Source: Halanaerobacter jeridensis
Lineage (GTDB): Bacteria > Bacillota > Halanaerobiia > Halobacteroidales > Halobacteroidaceae
Length of the DNA: 64,000 nucleotides
NCBI RefSeq assembly: GCF_016908315.1
Contig: NZ_JAFBDQ010000004.1
Span: forward strand, 1-64,000
Reading direction: 5' to 3'
Both the position numbers and the translations under genes were made by a program. Numbering within the stretch: position 1 is the first letter of the stretch; every line of letters starts with the position of its first letter. Below the pieces are notes generated by a model that saw only the letters and a list, made by a program, of their open reading frames with translations, ran no database searches and was not told where the DNA came from. This document shows positions 1 to 9,653 of the stretch, in pieces.

Positions 1-1443
1 CTTGATAACCTTATGCTTAGATTTTCTTCAGCAATCAGATTTGCTTTTAATCGTAGAAAGCCTGATGCTTATGATCCAATGAATAAAGGGGATTTAGAGA
101 AATTACTACAGAGTAAATATAAACTTAACTCTAGATATGCGAAAGATGCAGTTATGAAAGCAGATAACATTATATCTTCGCAAAAGGAATTAGTAAAAGA
201 ATATCACAATAATTATAAATCTAAGGTTAAACAGGTTAAGCAGGAATTAAAAAGAGCAAAATGCAAACAAAAAATCCATGCTTTAAAAACAAAGCTGGAT
301 AAATATCAGCGAAAGTTAGAAGAATATAAAAAACATTTAGATGAAGGTACTATTCCTAAAGTTATTTTTGGTGGTAAAGAAAATTATAAAGCTAGGTGTG
401 AAGGTAAGATTTCTAATCAAGAATGGAAAGAACTTCGTAACAATAAATTCTGTTCTCGCGGAGATAAGACTAAAAAAGGTAATCTCAATACGCGAATTGT
501 TTTAGATAAAGAGGATAACATCTTTTTAAGGATTAATACTAGTGTCAAAAAGACTAATAGTAGATATGAGTATATTAAACTCCCTCTTTATTTACCGCAA
601 AAAGAGAATTTAGAGGGTGAAATTAACGGTAGAGATTATAAAAGTATGGTCTTAGAAGCTGTTAACAAAGAGAAACCGTATTATGTAGAAGTTATTCGTA
701 AGGATAATCAATATTATGCTCATATAACTATTGAAGAGAAAACGCCAGAAATTAAATCTGCTAATCCTGAACAAGTAGGAATTATAGGAATAGACACTAA
801 CCCAGATGGTTTTGCTTTAACTTGTCTTGACCAAGAAGGTAATTATAAATGGCATAAATGTATAACCAATCCTGAATTAACTTCTGCTAAAGGTAATAGG
901 CGGACTAATCTTTGTGGTGAATTAGCAAAAGAAGTAGTTGAATTTATTAAAAATAAAGGATATTCAGTAGCAATTGAAGATTTGGAATTTAAACGCAACA
1001 GGTATGGAAATAAGAAATTTGAGAGGATTTCGCATCAATTTGTATATAGGAAATTGTTAACTTTTTTAGAGAGGGGATGTAAACGTGAAGGAATAGAAGT
1101 TATTAAAGTTAACCCTGCCTTTACTAGCATCATTGGCAAATATAAATACCAGCATCAGTTTGGGATAAGTGTTCATAATTCTGCTGCATTAGTAATTGGC
1201 AGAAGGGCTTTAGGTTTTAATGAACGAATTCCAAAACAATTAATCCAAGTTATGAGTAGTTATTTAAACAGAGTTAAACTCACGAATTTTATTTCTAGTT
1301 CCCAATGGTCTAAATGGGGTAAGATTGATTATTTAATTAAAACTTTGATTAAAACTATTAAAAAGGAAGGTGGTGAAAATCCTGCTTATAGCAAGGACTA
1401 TGCATATTCTAGATACAGGAAAAGATTGTTGGAAATTGCTTAA
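1..1443 (+). CDS. tnpB: TnpB-like RNA-guided nuclease-family protein (IS200/IS605), 5' end outside window
   Basis: OrfB/TnpB-family protein of IS200/IS605-type elements. The reading frame is open to base 1 (LDNL precedes the first ATG at 13), and the residues around RFSSAIRFAFNRR match the N-terminal region of the family, so the true start is probably upstream of the window. RuvC-like motif I is GIDTNPDGFAL and motif II is VAIEDLEFKR. The expected motif III (DRDxNAA) is replaced by SVHNSAALVIGRRALG, and no CxxC zinc finger follows NPAFTS. That layout is typical of the TnpB-related accessory subgroup. No TnpA transposase is visible. Whether it cleaves DNA cannot be told from sequence. Confidence 0.85.
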   Translation, partial: LDNLMLRFSSAIRFAFNRRKPDAYDPMNKGDLEKLLQSKYKLNSRYAKDAVMKADNIISSQKELVKEYHNNYKSKVKQVKQELKRAKCKQKIHALKTKLDKYQRKLEEYKKHLDEGTIPKVIFGGKENYKARCEGKISNQEWKELRNNKFCSRGDKTKKGNLNTRIVLDKEDNIFLRINTSVKKTNSRYEYIKLPLYLPQKENLEGEINGRDYKSMVLEAVNKEKPYYVEVIRKDNQYYAHITIEEKTPEIKSANPEQVGIIGIDTNPDGFALTCLDQEGNYKWHKCITNPELTSAKGNRRTNLCGELAKEVVEFIKNKGYSVAIEDLEFKRNRYGNKKFERISHQFVYRKLLTFLERGCKREGIEVIKVNPAFTSIIGKYKYQHQFGISVHNSAALVIGRRALGFNERIPKQLIQVMSSYLNRVKLTNFISSSQWSKWGKIDYLIKTLIKTIKKEGGENPAYSKDYAYSRYRKRLLEIA

Positions 1444-1701
1444 TAATTATAACTTGATTAAAAGAATCAATTTTCCAATAGTTTAGATAGGGCAAAGCAC
1501 CACATAGAGAAAGGACTTTGCCTAGAATGTAAAATTCAGGGACGGGTAACACCTGTATCTTTCTAGTACCTTGATATTGTAAATATTAAGGGCAGTAGGG
1601 AAGATTATAATCAAACGATTATACCTAACACGATCTAATCCTGTATGATTGTGGTCTATGTATAGTTTTGCATAGGTTTTTATAAGCAGGCTCAGAAAAA
1701 G
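1444..1701 (+). other. Gap between tnpB and alaS: structured, possible element right end / guide RNA
   Basis: No ORF with a ribosome site is seen. Two clear hairpins are: ggcaaag (1491-1497) pairing with ctttgcc (1516-1522), and tataatc (1606-1612) pairing with gattata (1617-1623). In TnpB elements the guide (omega) RNA and the right end lie just 3' of the gene, so this is the place to expect them, but the boundary is not identifiable by eye. I looked for a T-box (AGGGTGGnACCGCG), common before Firmicute aminoacyl-tRNA synthetases, and did not find one. Confidence 0.4.
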
Positions 1702-4326
1702 ATGAATAGTAGTGAAATTAGACAACATTTTTTAGATTTTTTTGCAAGTAAAGATCATAAAATTTTACCTAGTGCTCCGTTAGTTCCGCAAGATGATCCT
1801 ACTTTATTATGGATTAATGCTGGCATGGCTCCTTTTAAGAAATATTTTGATGGCAGTGCAACTCCGCCTAAAAGAAGAATTGCTACTTCTCAGAAGTGTA
1901 TTAGGACTAATGATATTGAGAATGTAGGAAAGACGGCCCGCCATCAAACATTTTTTGAAATGTTAGGAAATTTCTCTTTTGGAGATTATTTTAAAGAAGA
2001 GGCGATTAGATGGGGCTATGAATTTTTAAAAGATGAATTAGGTTTAGATGAGAGTAAGTTTTGGATTTCTATTTATAAAGATGATGACGAGGCTTTTAAA
2101 ATTTGGCATGAAAAAATAGGAGTTCCTAAAGATAGAATAGTTAGAATGGGGAAAGATGAGAACTTTTGGGAAATAGGAACTGGCCCGTGTGGACCTTGTT
2201 CTGAAATTCATTATGATCGGGGTATAGAATATGGCTGTGATGAAGGTTGTGAATTAGGCTGCGAATGTGACCGTTATCTAGAAGTTTGGAATCTTGTCTT
2301 TACTCAATATAATAAGACTGAAGATGGAGAATACTTAGATTTGCCACAAAAGAATATTGATACAGGAGTTGGCTTAGAACGTTTAGCATCATTATTACAG
2401 GATGTAGAAAGTAATTTTGAAACTGATTTATTTCAGCCTTTAATTAACTATATTACAGATAATTGTGATGTAGAGTATGGAGCTGAAGAGCAGGCAGATA
2501 TAGCAGTGAAAGTAATTGCTGACCATATTAGAAGTGTTACTTTTGCAATTGGAGATGGAGCTTTACCGTCTAATGAGGGCCGTGGTTATGTAGTACGGAG
2601 ATTATTAAGACGAGCTGTGCGTTATGCTAAAGAATTAGATTTAGAAATTCCTTTCTTGCATACTATTGTACCGCTAGTAGTTGAGGTTATGGGTGAACAC
2701 TATACTAAATTAGAAGATAAAGAAGAACAGATTAAAAAAATAGTAAAACAAGAAGAAAAACGTTTTCAAAAAACTTTGGCCCAGGGAATGAATATTCTAG
2801 AAGATATTATTGCTGAGCTAAAAGAGAAAGATGTAGCAGAAATTCCTGGACAAAAGGTATTTACTTTATATGATACTTATGGATTTCCTAAAGAGTTAAC
2901 GGCTGAAATTGCTGCTGAACATGGCTTTACGATTGATGAAAGTGGATTTGAATCAGCCATGCAAGAACAGCGCCAGAGAGCTCGAGAAGCTAGAGAAGAC
3001 CATGATCAAGGTCATAGTGAGTTAGAACTATTTAAAGATATAAAAGATGATGTCGGTGAAGTAGATTTTGTAGGTTATGAGGAATTTGAATTAGAGACTG
3101 AGATTAATTCCATTGTGCAAGATGAAGAGGAAGTAGAAAAGATAAGTGAAGGTGATAAAGCAAGAATTGTATTAGATAAGACTCCTTTTTATGCTGAAAG
3201 TGGAGGGCAAATAGGAGACCAAGGAATTATTAAGACTGAAACAGGTCAAGCTCAAGTCTTAGATACAGTTGAAATTGCTGAATTAACAGTGCATGAAGTA
3301 GAAGTAACTGGGGGTCAAATCAAAGTAGCTTCTAAAGTTATAGCTGAGATTAATGATCGGTTAAGAAAGGCTACAGCTAAAAATCATACGGCAACTCACC
3401 TTCTACATCAAGCGTTAAAGGACGTATTAGGAGATCATGTCAATCAATCTGGTTCTTCAGTTACTCCTGAACGTTTAAGATTTGATTTTTCTCACTTTGA
3501 AGCTGTAACTGAAGAGGAAGTAAGAGAGATCGAAAACAGAATTAATCATCGGGTTCAGGAAAATTTAGAAGTTAATGTAGATTTAATGTCTTTAGATGAG
3601 GCAAAAGAAAAAGGAGCAGTAGCGTTATTTGGTGAAAAATATGGTTCACAAGTACGGTTAGTAACTGTAGGTGATTATAGTAGTGAATTGTGTGGGGGGA
3701 CTCATATTGATGCTACAGGAGAAATTGGCTTATTTAAAATTATAAATGAATCTGGTGTTGCTGCTGGGACGAGAAGAATTGAAGCAGTAACTGGACAGTC
3801 AGCTTTAAATTATGTGCAACAGCGTGAAGATTTAATTTCTGAAGCTGCTGCTAAATTAAAAGGTACGCCCGATGAGTTATTAGATAAAATTGATAATCTA
3901 CAAGAAGAGGTTAAAGATTTAGAGAAAGAAATTACTAGTTTGAAAGATAAACTTGCTGCTGCTCAAACTAATGATTTGATTGGTGATACAGAAGAGATTA
4001 ATGGAGTTAATGTTATTTTAGATAGTGTTGAAGATTTAGATGCTGAAGGCTTAAGAAAAATGGGAGATAATCTTGCTAATCAACTTGATTCAGGAATTGT
4101 CATCCTAGGTTCTAAGTTGCCTAATAAAGTGCTATTTGTAGCTAAAGTTACTGCTGATTTAGTAGATGAAGGTTATCAAGCTGGTAGTATTATTTCTGAA
4201 GTTGCTCAAGTAGCTGGTGGTGGCGGCGGAGGTCGTCCTGATATGGCCCAAGCTGGTGGTAGTAAACCTGAGAAATTATCTGCTGCTTTAGATAAAGCAA
4301 AAGAAGTAATTGCTGAAGTTGAATAA
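1702..4326 (+). CDS. alaS: Alanine--tRNA ligase
   Basis: Cytoplasmic synthetase that charges tRNA-Ala with alanine. At 874 aa it is full length. The class II catalytic core is at the N-terminus (SSEIRQHFLDFFASKDH, then TNDIENVGKTARHQTFFEML). The editing domain has the zinc-binding HTATHLLH and CGGTHID motifs near residues 565-675. The C-Ala domain ends with a glycine-rich segment followed by RPDMAQAGG. It heads the conserved alaS-ireB-ruvX cluster. No good Shine-Dalgarno sequence precedes the ATG (only cagg about 11 nt upstream), which is odd for this genome and may result from the adjoining mobile element. Confidence 0.98.
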   Translation: MNSSEIRQHFLDFFASKDHKILPSAPLVPQDDPTLLWINAGMAPFKKYFDGSATPPKRRIATSQKCIRTNDIENVGKTARHQTFFEMLGNFSFGDYFKEEAIRWGYEFLKDELGLDESKFWISIYKDDDEAFKIWHEKIGVPKDRIVRMGKDENFWEIGTGPCGPCSEIHYDRGIEYGCDEGCELGCECDRYLEVWNLVFTQYNKTEDGEYLDLPQKNIDTGVGLERLASLLQDVESNFETDLFQPLINYITDNCDVEYGAEEQADIAVKVIADHIRSVTFAIGDGALPSNEGRGYVVRRLLRRAVRYAKELDLEIPFLHTIVPLVVEVMGEHYTKLEDKEEQIKKIVKQEEKRFQKTLAQGMNILEDIIAELKEKDVAEIPGQKVFTLYDTYGFPKELTAEIAAEHGFTIDESGFESAMQEQRQRAREAREDHDQGHSELELFKDIKDDVGEVDFVGYEEFELETEINSIVQDEEEVEKISEGDKARIVLDKTPFYAESGGQIGDQGIIKTETGQAQVLDTVEIAELTVHEVEVTGGQIKVASKVIAEINDRLRKATAKNHTATHLLHQALKDVLGDHVNQSGSSVTPERLRFDFSHFEAVTEEEVREIENRINHRVQENLEVNVDLMSLDEAKEKGAVALFGEKYGSQVRLVTVGDYSSELCGGTHIDATGEIGLFKIINESGVAAGTRRIEAVTGQSALNYVQQREDLISEAAAKLKGTPDELLDKIDNLQEEVKDLEKEITSLKDKLAAAQTNDLIGDTEEINGVNVILDSVEDLDAEGLRKMGDNLANQLDSGIVILGSKLPNKVLFVAKVTADLVDEGYQAGSIISEVAQVAGGGGGGRPDMAQAGGSKPEKLSAALDKAKEVIAEVE

Positions 4327-4404
4327 GATTTAATACAGGAAAATAATTGCGTATAAAGAATAAATAAATTAGGAAGACTACTATTGAAAATCGAGGTGAC
4401 GCCA

Positions 4405-4650
4405 ATGAGTGATAAAACAATGATGTTTAAACTTGATAAGGAAGAAGAAAGTGAAATTTCTGAAGTCTTGCAAGAGGTTTATGAGGCTTTAGAAGATAAA
4501 GGCTATAATCCAATTGATCAAATTGTAGGTTATATTTTATCTGGAGATCCTACTTATATTACTAGCCATAAGGATGCACGAAGTAAGATTAGGCAATTTG
4601 AAGTCGATGAGATGGTTGAAGAGTTAGTTCGAAGTTATTTAGACAAATAG
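4405..4650 (+). CDS. ireB: IreB family regulatory phosphoprotein (UPF0297)
   Basis: Small cytoplasmic protein of 81 aa. In Enterococcus, IreB is the substrate of the Ser/Thr kinase IreK and affects cephalosporin resistance; that role is family knowledge only. The diagnostic core [20 protein letters not shown] and the C-terminal [11 protein letters not shown] are intact. I choose ATG 4405 (MSDKTMMF) over the upstream in-frame codon at 4384 because gaggtgac (4393-4400) is a ribosome site at proper distance and homologs start here. It follows alaS as in other Firmicutes, but ruvX is displaced 5 kb downstream. Confidence 0.93.
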   Translation: MSDKTMMFKLDKEEESEISEVLQEVYEALEDKGYNPIDQIVGYILSGDPTYITSHKDARSKIRQFEVDEMVEELVRSYLDK

Positions 4651-4664
4651 CTTGGAGTGATGTA

Positions 4665-6878
4665 ATGAAAAAGAGAGTCTTCCTAATAGTATTGCTGTTA
4701 ATTATTGTTTGGGCTGGCAGGATAGTAGCTGCTAATAAGGTAGTATTATTTATTGTTGATGGAGTTAGCTGGCAGGAATGGCAAAAGGTTGAGGCTCCTC
4801 ATTTAAGACAATTAATGTCAGAGGGAGCTGTAGGATTGATGAATGCTAAAACTGCAGACCATTTAGAACCAGTAGATACCTATTTAACTATTGCTAGTGG
4901 TGACCGAGCTTGTGGGAGTTCGGTCGGAAAACATAGTTTTAATCGCTACGAAAAATGGCAGAATAGTGCAGTTGAAGACATTTATCACCGCCGCATAGGG
5001 CAGTTAGATGACTCAGCTGCAATTGTAAATCTTAGTTTAGCCCAACTAAAACGGGCCAATCGTTATAGTTCTTATCAGGCTCAAGTAGGTAACTTAGGTA
5101 CTGTTTTGGCTCGACATAATTTAAAAATAGCTGTGTTAGGTAATGCGGATACTGGCAGCAGTTACCGACGTCAAGTAGCATTACTTGGGATAAATAAATA
5201 TGGAGTGATTAAACAGGGGGATATTGGCCACCAAAGTAATTTATTGGTGAGCCGATATCCTTCTTTGTATTTAACAAACAAAAGTTATATAGTTGCTAAG
5301 TTTAAAGAGTATTTGAACAATAATGATTTAATAATTGTAGAATCTGGTACTACTTCTCGAATAGAAGCAGTCAAGAACAAGTTACTGCCTGATAGGTTTA
5401 GTCAAGCAAAAGAGAAATCAATTACTAGAGTAGATAAGCTGTTAGGAGAGATTAAAGCTGAACTTGACTTAACTAAGAACTACTTAATTGTCCTAGTGCC
5501 TACGCCAGCTAAAAAATATATGCAGCAGGGATACAAATTGAGTTGGACTTTGGTTGCTGGTCCTAATATTAAAGCTGGATTGCTTTCTTCTGGAACTACT
5601 AAGCAATTAGGGTTAATGACTAATTTAGATATTTTACCAAGCATTTATAATTATTTGCTAACTGAACCTCAATTGCAGTTTACAGGCCAACCTATAATCA
5701 CTACTGCTACTGCTAATAAAATCCATTATTTAAATAGATTAGAGCAAAAGATACAAACTATTTTTTCTTGGCGACCGTTAGTAGTTAAAGAGTTTATTGC
5801 TTTACAGATTATAATTTTAGTTTTAGTTGCTCTAAGTTTAATTTTTAAAAGCAGAAGACAAATAGTTCAAAACTTCTTACTTTATACAATTTTGCTTATT
5901 AATTGGTTACCGTTGTTTTTTCTTTTCTCTAAATTCTTCACTCATTTTTCTCTTTTTTTCACTCACTTGTTATGGATTAGTGGTAGTTTAATTGGTGTTA
6001 GTTTAAGTTTTAAATTATTTAGTAAAAAAAGTCTATTAGCTATAATTTTGCCTAATATTTTAACTGCTGGAATATTAATTATTGACTTATGGAGCGGGGG
6101 TAACTTATTAAAAGTATCTATTTTAGGTTATTCTCCAGTTATTGGAGCTCGGTACTATGGTTTGGGTAATGAATATATGGGGCTCTTAATTGGTATAACT
6201 ATAGTACTGTTGACCCTGTTTTTTGAATTAAGAAAAAAAGTTAATAATAAAATACTAATTGGCGTATCTTTAATATTAATCGTAACTATTGCTGCTCCTG
6301 ACTTAGGAGCAAATTTTGGGGGACTTCTTGCTTCTGTATTTACTGTTTTATTGAGTTATTATTATTTAAATGATTGTAGTTTTAAGCTTAAAACTATAAT
6401 TAAAATTTTCTGTGGAGGCGCTATAATTATTTTTAGTATTTTAGTTTTTGATCTTAGCACGGGTGCAAAGAGCCATTTTACTCGTTTATTTTTGCAATTA
6501 CAGCAGAGTGGTTTGGGAGTTTTAGTAACAGTAATCAAACGAAAGCTAGCTATTAATTTGCGGTTATTAGAATGGACAATTTGGACGAAAGTATTATTAG
6601 CTTTTGTGTTTATTCTGGTAGTGTTATTTAAACATCCGCGCGGATTAACTGCTAAACTAATCAGTGAATATCCCTATTTTACAGCAGGATTTAAAGCTTT
6701 ATTATGGGGGAGTTTGGCTGCAGGAGTAGTTAATGATTCGGGAGTAGTGGTAGTAGCTACTTTATTATTAGTGCCTGTGTTTACTTTAGTATACTTAGTT
6801 TTACTACAAATTTATTTTCCAAAAGAAGGAAATAAATATTTAATGTATAATAATGTAAAAGGAGAGGTAGGTGATTAA
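4665..6878 (+). CDS. Membrane protein with alkaline-phosphatase-superfamily-like extracellular domain
   Basis: 737 aa. An N-terminal signal/anchor (KKRVFLIVLLLIIVWAG) is followed by a domain of about 320 residues resembling the alkaline phosphatase/sulfatase fold. It has a metal-binding-like start VVLFIVDGVSW, then APHLRQLMSEGAVG and PVDTYLTIASGDRA, where a Thr/Ser nucleophile would sit. From about residue 370 the rest is roughly ten hydrophobic helices, including GLGNEYMGLLIGITIVL and DLGANFGGLLASV. The substrate is unknown. It starts 14 nt after ireB and overlaps the next gene by 8 nt, so translation is likely coupled to the FtsA-like protein. An envelope polymer role is inference only. Confidence 0.7.
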   Translation: MKKRVFLIVLLLIIVWAGRIVAANKVVLFIVDGVSWQEWQKVEAPHLRQLMSEGAVGLMNAKTADHLEPVDTYLTIASGDRACGSSVGKHSFNRYEKWQNSAVEDIYHRRIGQLDDSAAIVNLSLAQLKRANRYSSYQAQVGNLGTVLARHNLKIAVLGNADTGSSYRRQVALLGINKYGVIKQGDIGHQSNLLVSRYPSLYLTNKSYIVAKFKEYLNNNDLIIVESGTTSRIEAVKNKLLPDRFSQAKEKSITRVDKLLGEIKAELDLTKNYLIVLVPTPAKKYMQQGYKLSWTLVAGPNIKAGLLSSGTTKQLGLMTNLDILPSIYNYLLTEPQLQFTGQPIITTATANKIHYLNRLEQKIQTIFSWRPLVVKEFIALQIIILVLVALSLIFKSRRQIVQNFLLYTILLINWLPLFFLFSKFFTHFSLFFTHLLWISGSLIGVSLSFKLFSKKSLLAIILPNILTAGILIIDLWSGGNLLKVSILGYSPVIGARYYGLGNEYMGLLIGITIVLLTLFFELRKKVNNKILIGVSLILIVTIAAPDLGANFGGLLASVFTVLLSYYYLNDCSFKLKTIIKIFCGGAIIIFSILVFDLSTGAKSHFTRLFLQLQQSGLGVLVTVIKRKLAINLRLLEWTIWTKVLLAFVFILVVLFKHPRGLTAKLISEYPYFTAGFKALLWGSLAAGVVNDSGVVVVATLLLVPVFTLVYLVLLQIYFPKEGNKYLMYNNVKGEVGD

Positions 6879-8136
6879 AATATTATCTATTTTGCGAGAT
6901 CTATTTACTGGGACTAAAAATAGTGATTATCAATATCGAGTTGCTTTAGATATTGGCACTGAATTTGTCAAAGCTTTAATTGTTAGATTTAATAATGATG
7001 AAGTGCGAGAAATAATTGGGTTTGGAAAAGTAAAACAAGATTATTCTAATATGGAAGGCGGAGCAATATCTGATATAGAAGAGGTGATTAAACGTTGTTA
7101 TGAGGCCATTGAAGAGGCTAAAGCAATGGCTGAAGTAGAAGTTAATGAAGTAGTAATTGGGATTGCAGGGGAATTTGTTAAAGGAGTAGTTAATAAAGTA
7201 AGTAAAAAACGAACTATTTCTACGAAGAGGTTGCAGAGAAAAGAAATTGATAATCTAGTTCATCAAGTACAAGAAGAGTCATTAACTACTGCTAAGAAAA
7301 AGTTATTAGCAGATATAGGTTTAGAAAATATAAAAGTAGAATTAGTTAACTCTTCTGTGGTAGAAATTAAAATAGATGGCTACAAAGTGAGTAATCCGGA
7401 AAAATTTCAGGGTAAGAATTTAGAAGTAACTGTGTTTAATACCTTTGCTCCTTTAGTACATGTGAGCGCATTAGAGACGATTGCTACGCGTTTAGGTTAT
7501 AGACTGGCAGGTATTATTGCTGAACCCTTTGCAATTGCTAAAAGTATTATGAGTAATGAAGCTTATGAATTTGGGGCTATAGTAATTGATATTGGAGGAG
7601 GAACGACGGATATTGCTTTGGTGAGGAATGGAGGAATCGAAGGTACAAAAATGTTCAGTTTAGCGGGACGGAATTTCACAAAAAGTTTGGCCCGGCATTT
7701 TAATATTTCTCTTACTCAAGCTGAAGATTTAAAGTTAAAGTACTCGCAAGGAAAGGTTAAAGAAGGTAGAGACCAAATTGATACTACCTTAAAAAACGAT
7801 ATTAAATTATTAGCTGAAGGAATTGAAGTAGCTCTATCTAAATTAGCTAATTCTGAGGCATTACCGCAAAAAATATATTTGTGCGGTGGTGGAAGTTCCT
7901 TAGCTAATTTAAAAGAAGGAATTAAAGAACGTGAACTATATGAAGAATTACCTTTTTTTAAAACTCCAGAAATAAACTTATTAACTGCTAGTGATATTAA
8001 AGGGATTGAAGATAGAGTTAATTTAAAAGATAGTACTGAAAATGTAACTCCGAAAAGTTTAGCGTTACAGGCAGCTATGGTGCAGTCTAGTCACGAAGGA
8101 AATTTCTTAGAAAAACTAGTTTCTAATTTTGTTTAG
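6871..8136 (+). CDS. FtsA/PilM-like actin-fold ATPase
   Basis: 421 aa with an actin-like ATPase fold. The phosphate 1 loop is VALDIGTEFVKALIV, the phosphate 2 loop is GAIVIDIGGGTTDIALV, and the adenosine-like motif is KIYLCGGGSSLANL. The insert region (VNEVVIGIAGEFVKGVVNK) resembles the SHS2/1C region of FtsA. It starts at GTG 6871 behind ggagagg. It is not the cell-division ftsA by context, because no ftsZ or ftsQ adjoins. It lies between a phosphatase-like membrane protein and a baseplate-J-like membrane protein, suggesting a membrane-associated filament or assembly ATPase (inference). Confidence 0.75.
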   Translation: MIKILSILRDLFTGTKNSDYQYRVALDIGTEFVKALIVRFNNDEVREIIGFGKVKQDYSNMEGGAISDIEEVIKRCYEAIEEAKAMAEVEVNEVVIGIAGEFVKGVVNKVSKKRTISTKRLQRKEIDNLVHQVQEESLTTAKKKLLADIGLENIKVELVNSSVVEIKIDGYKVSNPEKFQGKNLEVTVFNTFAPLVHVSALETIATRLGYRLAGIIAEPFAIAKSIMSNEAYEFGAIVIDIGGGTTDIALVRNGGIEGTKMFSLAGRNFTKSLARHFNISLTQAEDLKLKYSQGKVKEGRDQIDTTLKNDIKLLAEGIEVALSKLANSEALPQKIYLCGGGSSLANLKEGIKERELYEELPFFKTPEINLLTASDIKGIEDRVNLKDSTENVTPKSLALQAAMVQSSHEGNFLEKLVSNFV

Positions 8137-8152
8137 CTAGGAGAGGGGAAAA

Positions 8153-9652
8153 ATGAAGGAATATAGCAAGATATATATTGACCCGGAAGAATCTTTAAAG
8201 TCTTTTTTAGAAAAATTGCAGGGTATAGATGAAGAACAAATAATAATTATAATTCATCAACGTTCTTCTATTTTTATTGGACAGGTTAATATTGAATTAG
8301 TTAGAAAGTATGCTAATCGAGCTGAAAAAGAATTAATCTTTATTACTAATATTAAAAAGGTTAAAAATTTATTAGGAGGAGTAGGATTTGAAGTTTATGA
8401 TAATTTAGAAGAGTTTAAAACAGATAAAGGAGTAGATGAACCTAAAGAAGATTTATTAGTGAGTACTAAATCAGAACAAAACTTCAAACTCAAATCTAAA
8501 GGTAATAAATTAGTTAAAGTATTCTTATTTCTGATTTTTTCTGTAATTTTAGGAGCAGGGTATTTTTATTTTACTCTGCCAATAGTTACAATTAAAGTCA
8601 CTCCGGTTATAAAAGATAAAAAAGTAGTGAGTAATTTTATTGCTGATTTAGAAGAAAAAGAAGTGAATTTTAGAACCCAACAGTTAGCATTAATAAAAAA
8701 AGAGATTAAATTAAAGACTACTACTCAAGTAGATGCGACAGGAGAAAAAAGTGTAGGAGTAGAATATGCGACAGGAGTAGTGACATTTATTAATAATACT
8801 AAGGAAGAAATTATAATTCCTGCCGGAACAGTTATTGCTACTAGAAATGGTATTAAATATAAAACTTTGGCTCAAGCAGTAGTACCTAAGATAGAGGTTG
8901 AGAAAATGATGGGGGTAGTAGTTGGAGCTCAGGCTGGGAAAGAAGAAGTTAATATTCGAGCTATTAATAAGGGGCAGACTGCTAATGTAAGTAGTGGTCG
9001 AATTGTGGAATTTGCTGATAAGTCATATGCAGTTAAATTGTTTAATCCAGAAAAAACAACAGGTGGGAAGAATAAATCATTAAAACAAATTACTGCTGGA
9101 GATATTAAAAGGGCTTTAAAAAAAGCTAAAAAAGAATTGAAACAGAAAGCTAATCAAGAATTAAAAAAGAAATTTGAAGCAGAGATGATTTATTTTGCTG
9201 AACGCCTAAAATTGCAAGGACAAAGGCTACAAGCTCAAAATGAAGCAGGAGATTTAGCTTCTAAAGTCATCATTCATGGAGAAACTAATGCAGTTGCTTT
9301 TGCAATTAGGAAATCAGCTCTTAAAGACCTTGCTTTAGCAGACTATAATCAGCAGTTAGGGGTTGAATTTAAATTATACTCTGATAAAATTAAGATTAAA
9401 GATATGCAAATAAAAGAGATAACTGATGAAAAGTTAAAGATTAAGGTAATAAGCACAGGGGAAGTAGTTGGGACTTTGAAGCAAGTAGAATTAATTGATG
9501 AAATTTTAGGGAAAAAGGTTGCAAATGTCAAAAGTTTATTAGATAATATGAGTGAAGTAGCTAATTATAAAATTAGTCCTAGTAATCAAGTTAATTTACC
9601 ACAATTTAAATATGGAGTAAAATTAATAGTAGTGGAACCGGTTAAGGAGTGA
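8153..9652 (+). CDS. Baseplate J/gp47-like domain membrane protein
   Basis: 499 aa. The first 115 residues are cytoplasmic and Lys/Glu-rich. One transmembrane helix follows (VFLFLIFSVILGAGYFYF, about 123-140), then an exported domain that begins LPIVTIKVTPVIKDKKV. The segment TGVVTFINNTKEEIIIPAGT and the following TRNGIKYKT match the beta-rich repeat of baseplate J-like proteins, and DIKRALKKAKKELKQKANQ is a likely coiled coil. No phage genes are nearby, so this is a cellular homolog, not a prophage piece. It lies 16 nt after the FtsA-like gene and 1 nt before ruvX, in the same apparent operon. Confidence 0.65.
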   Translation: MKEYSKIYIDPEESLKSFLEKLQGIDEEQIIIIIHQRSSIFIGQVNIELVRKYANRAEKELIFITNIKKVKNLLGGVGFEVYDNLEEFKTDKGVDEPKEDLLVSTKSEQNFKLKSKGNKLVKVFLFLIFSVILGAGYFYFTLPIVTIKVTPVIKDKKVVSNFIADLEEKEVNFRTQQLALIKKEIKLKTTTQVDATGEKSVGVEYATGVVTFINNTKEEIIIPAGTVIATRNGIKYKTLAQAVVPKIEVEKMMGVVVGAQAGKEEVNIRAINKGQTANVSSGRIVEFADKSYAVKLFNPEKTTGGKNKSLKQITAGDIKRALKKAKKELKQKANQELKKKFEAEMIYFAERLKLQGQRLQAQNEAGDLASKVIIHGETNAVAFAIRKSALKDLALADYNQQLGVEFKLYSDKIKIKDMQIKEITDEKLKIKVISTGEVVGTLKQVELIDEILGKKVANVKSLLDNMSEVANYKISPSNQVNLPQFKYGVKLIVVEPVKE

Positions 9653-9653
9653 A

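Noticed and set aside
1444-1701. T-box riboswitch before alaS
   Set aside because: No AGGGTGGnACCGCG box or terminator/antiterminator pair could be found.
1522-1728. 68-aa minus-strand ORF between tnpB and alaS
   Set aside because: No ribosome site, overlaps the alaS start and structured element DNA; composition looks random.
4190-4420. 76-aa minus-strand ORF over the end of alaS and start of ireB
   Set aside because: Shadow of two confident genes, no ribosome site.
8153-9652. Prophage remnant suggested by the baseplate J-like domain
   Set aside because: One transmembrane helix, operon setting among housekeeping genes, and no other phage gene.
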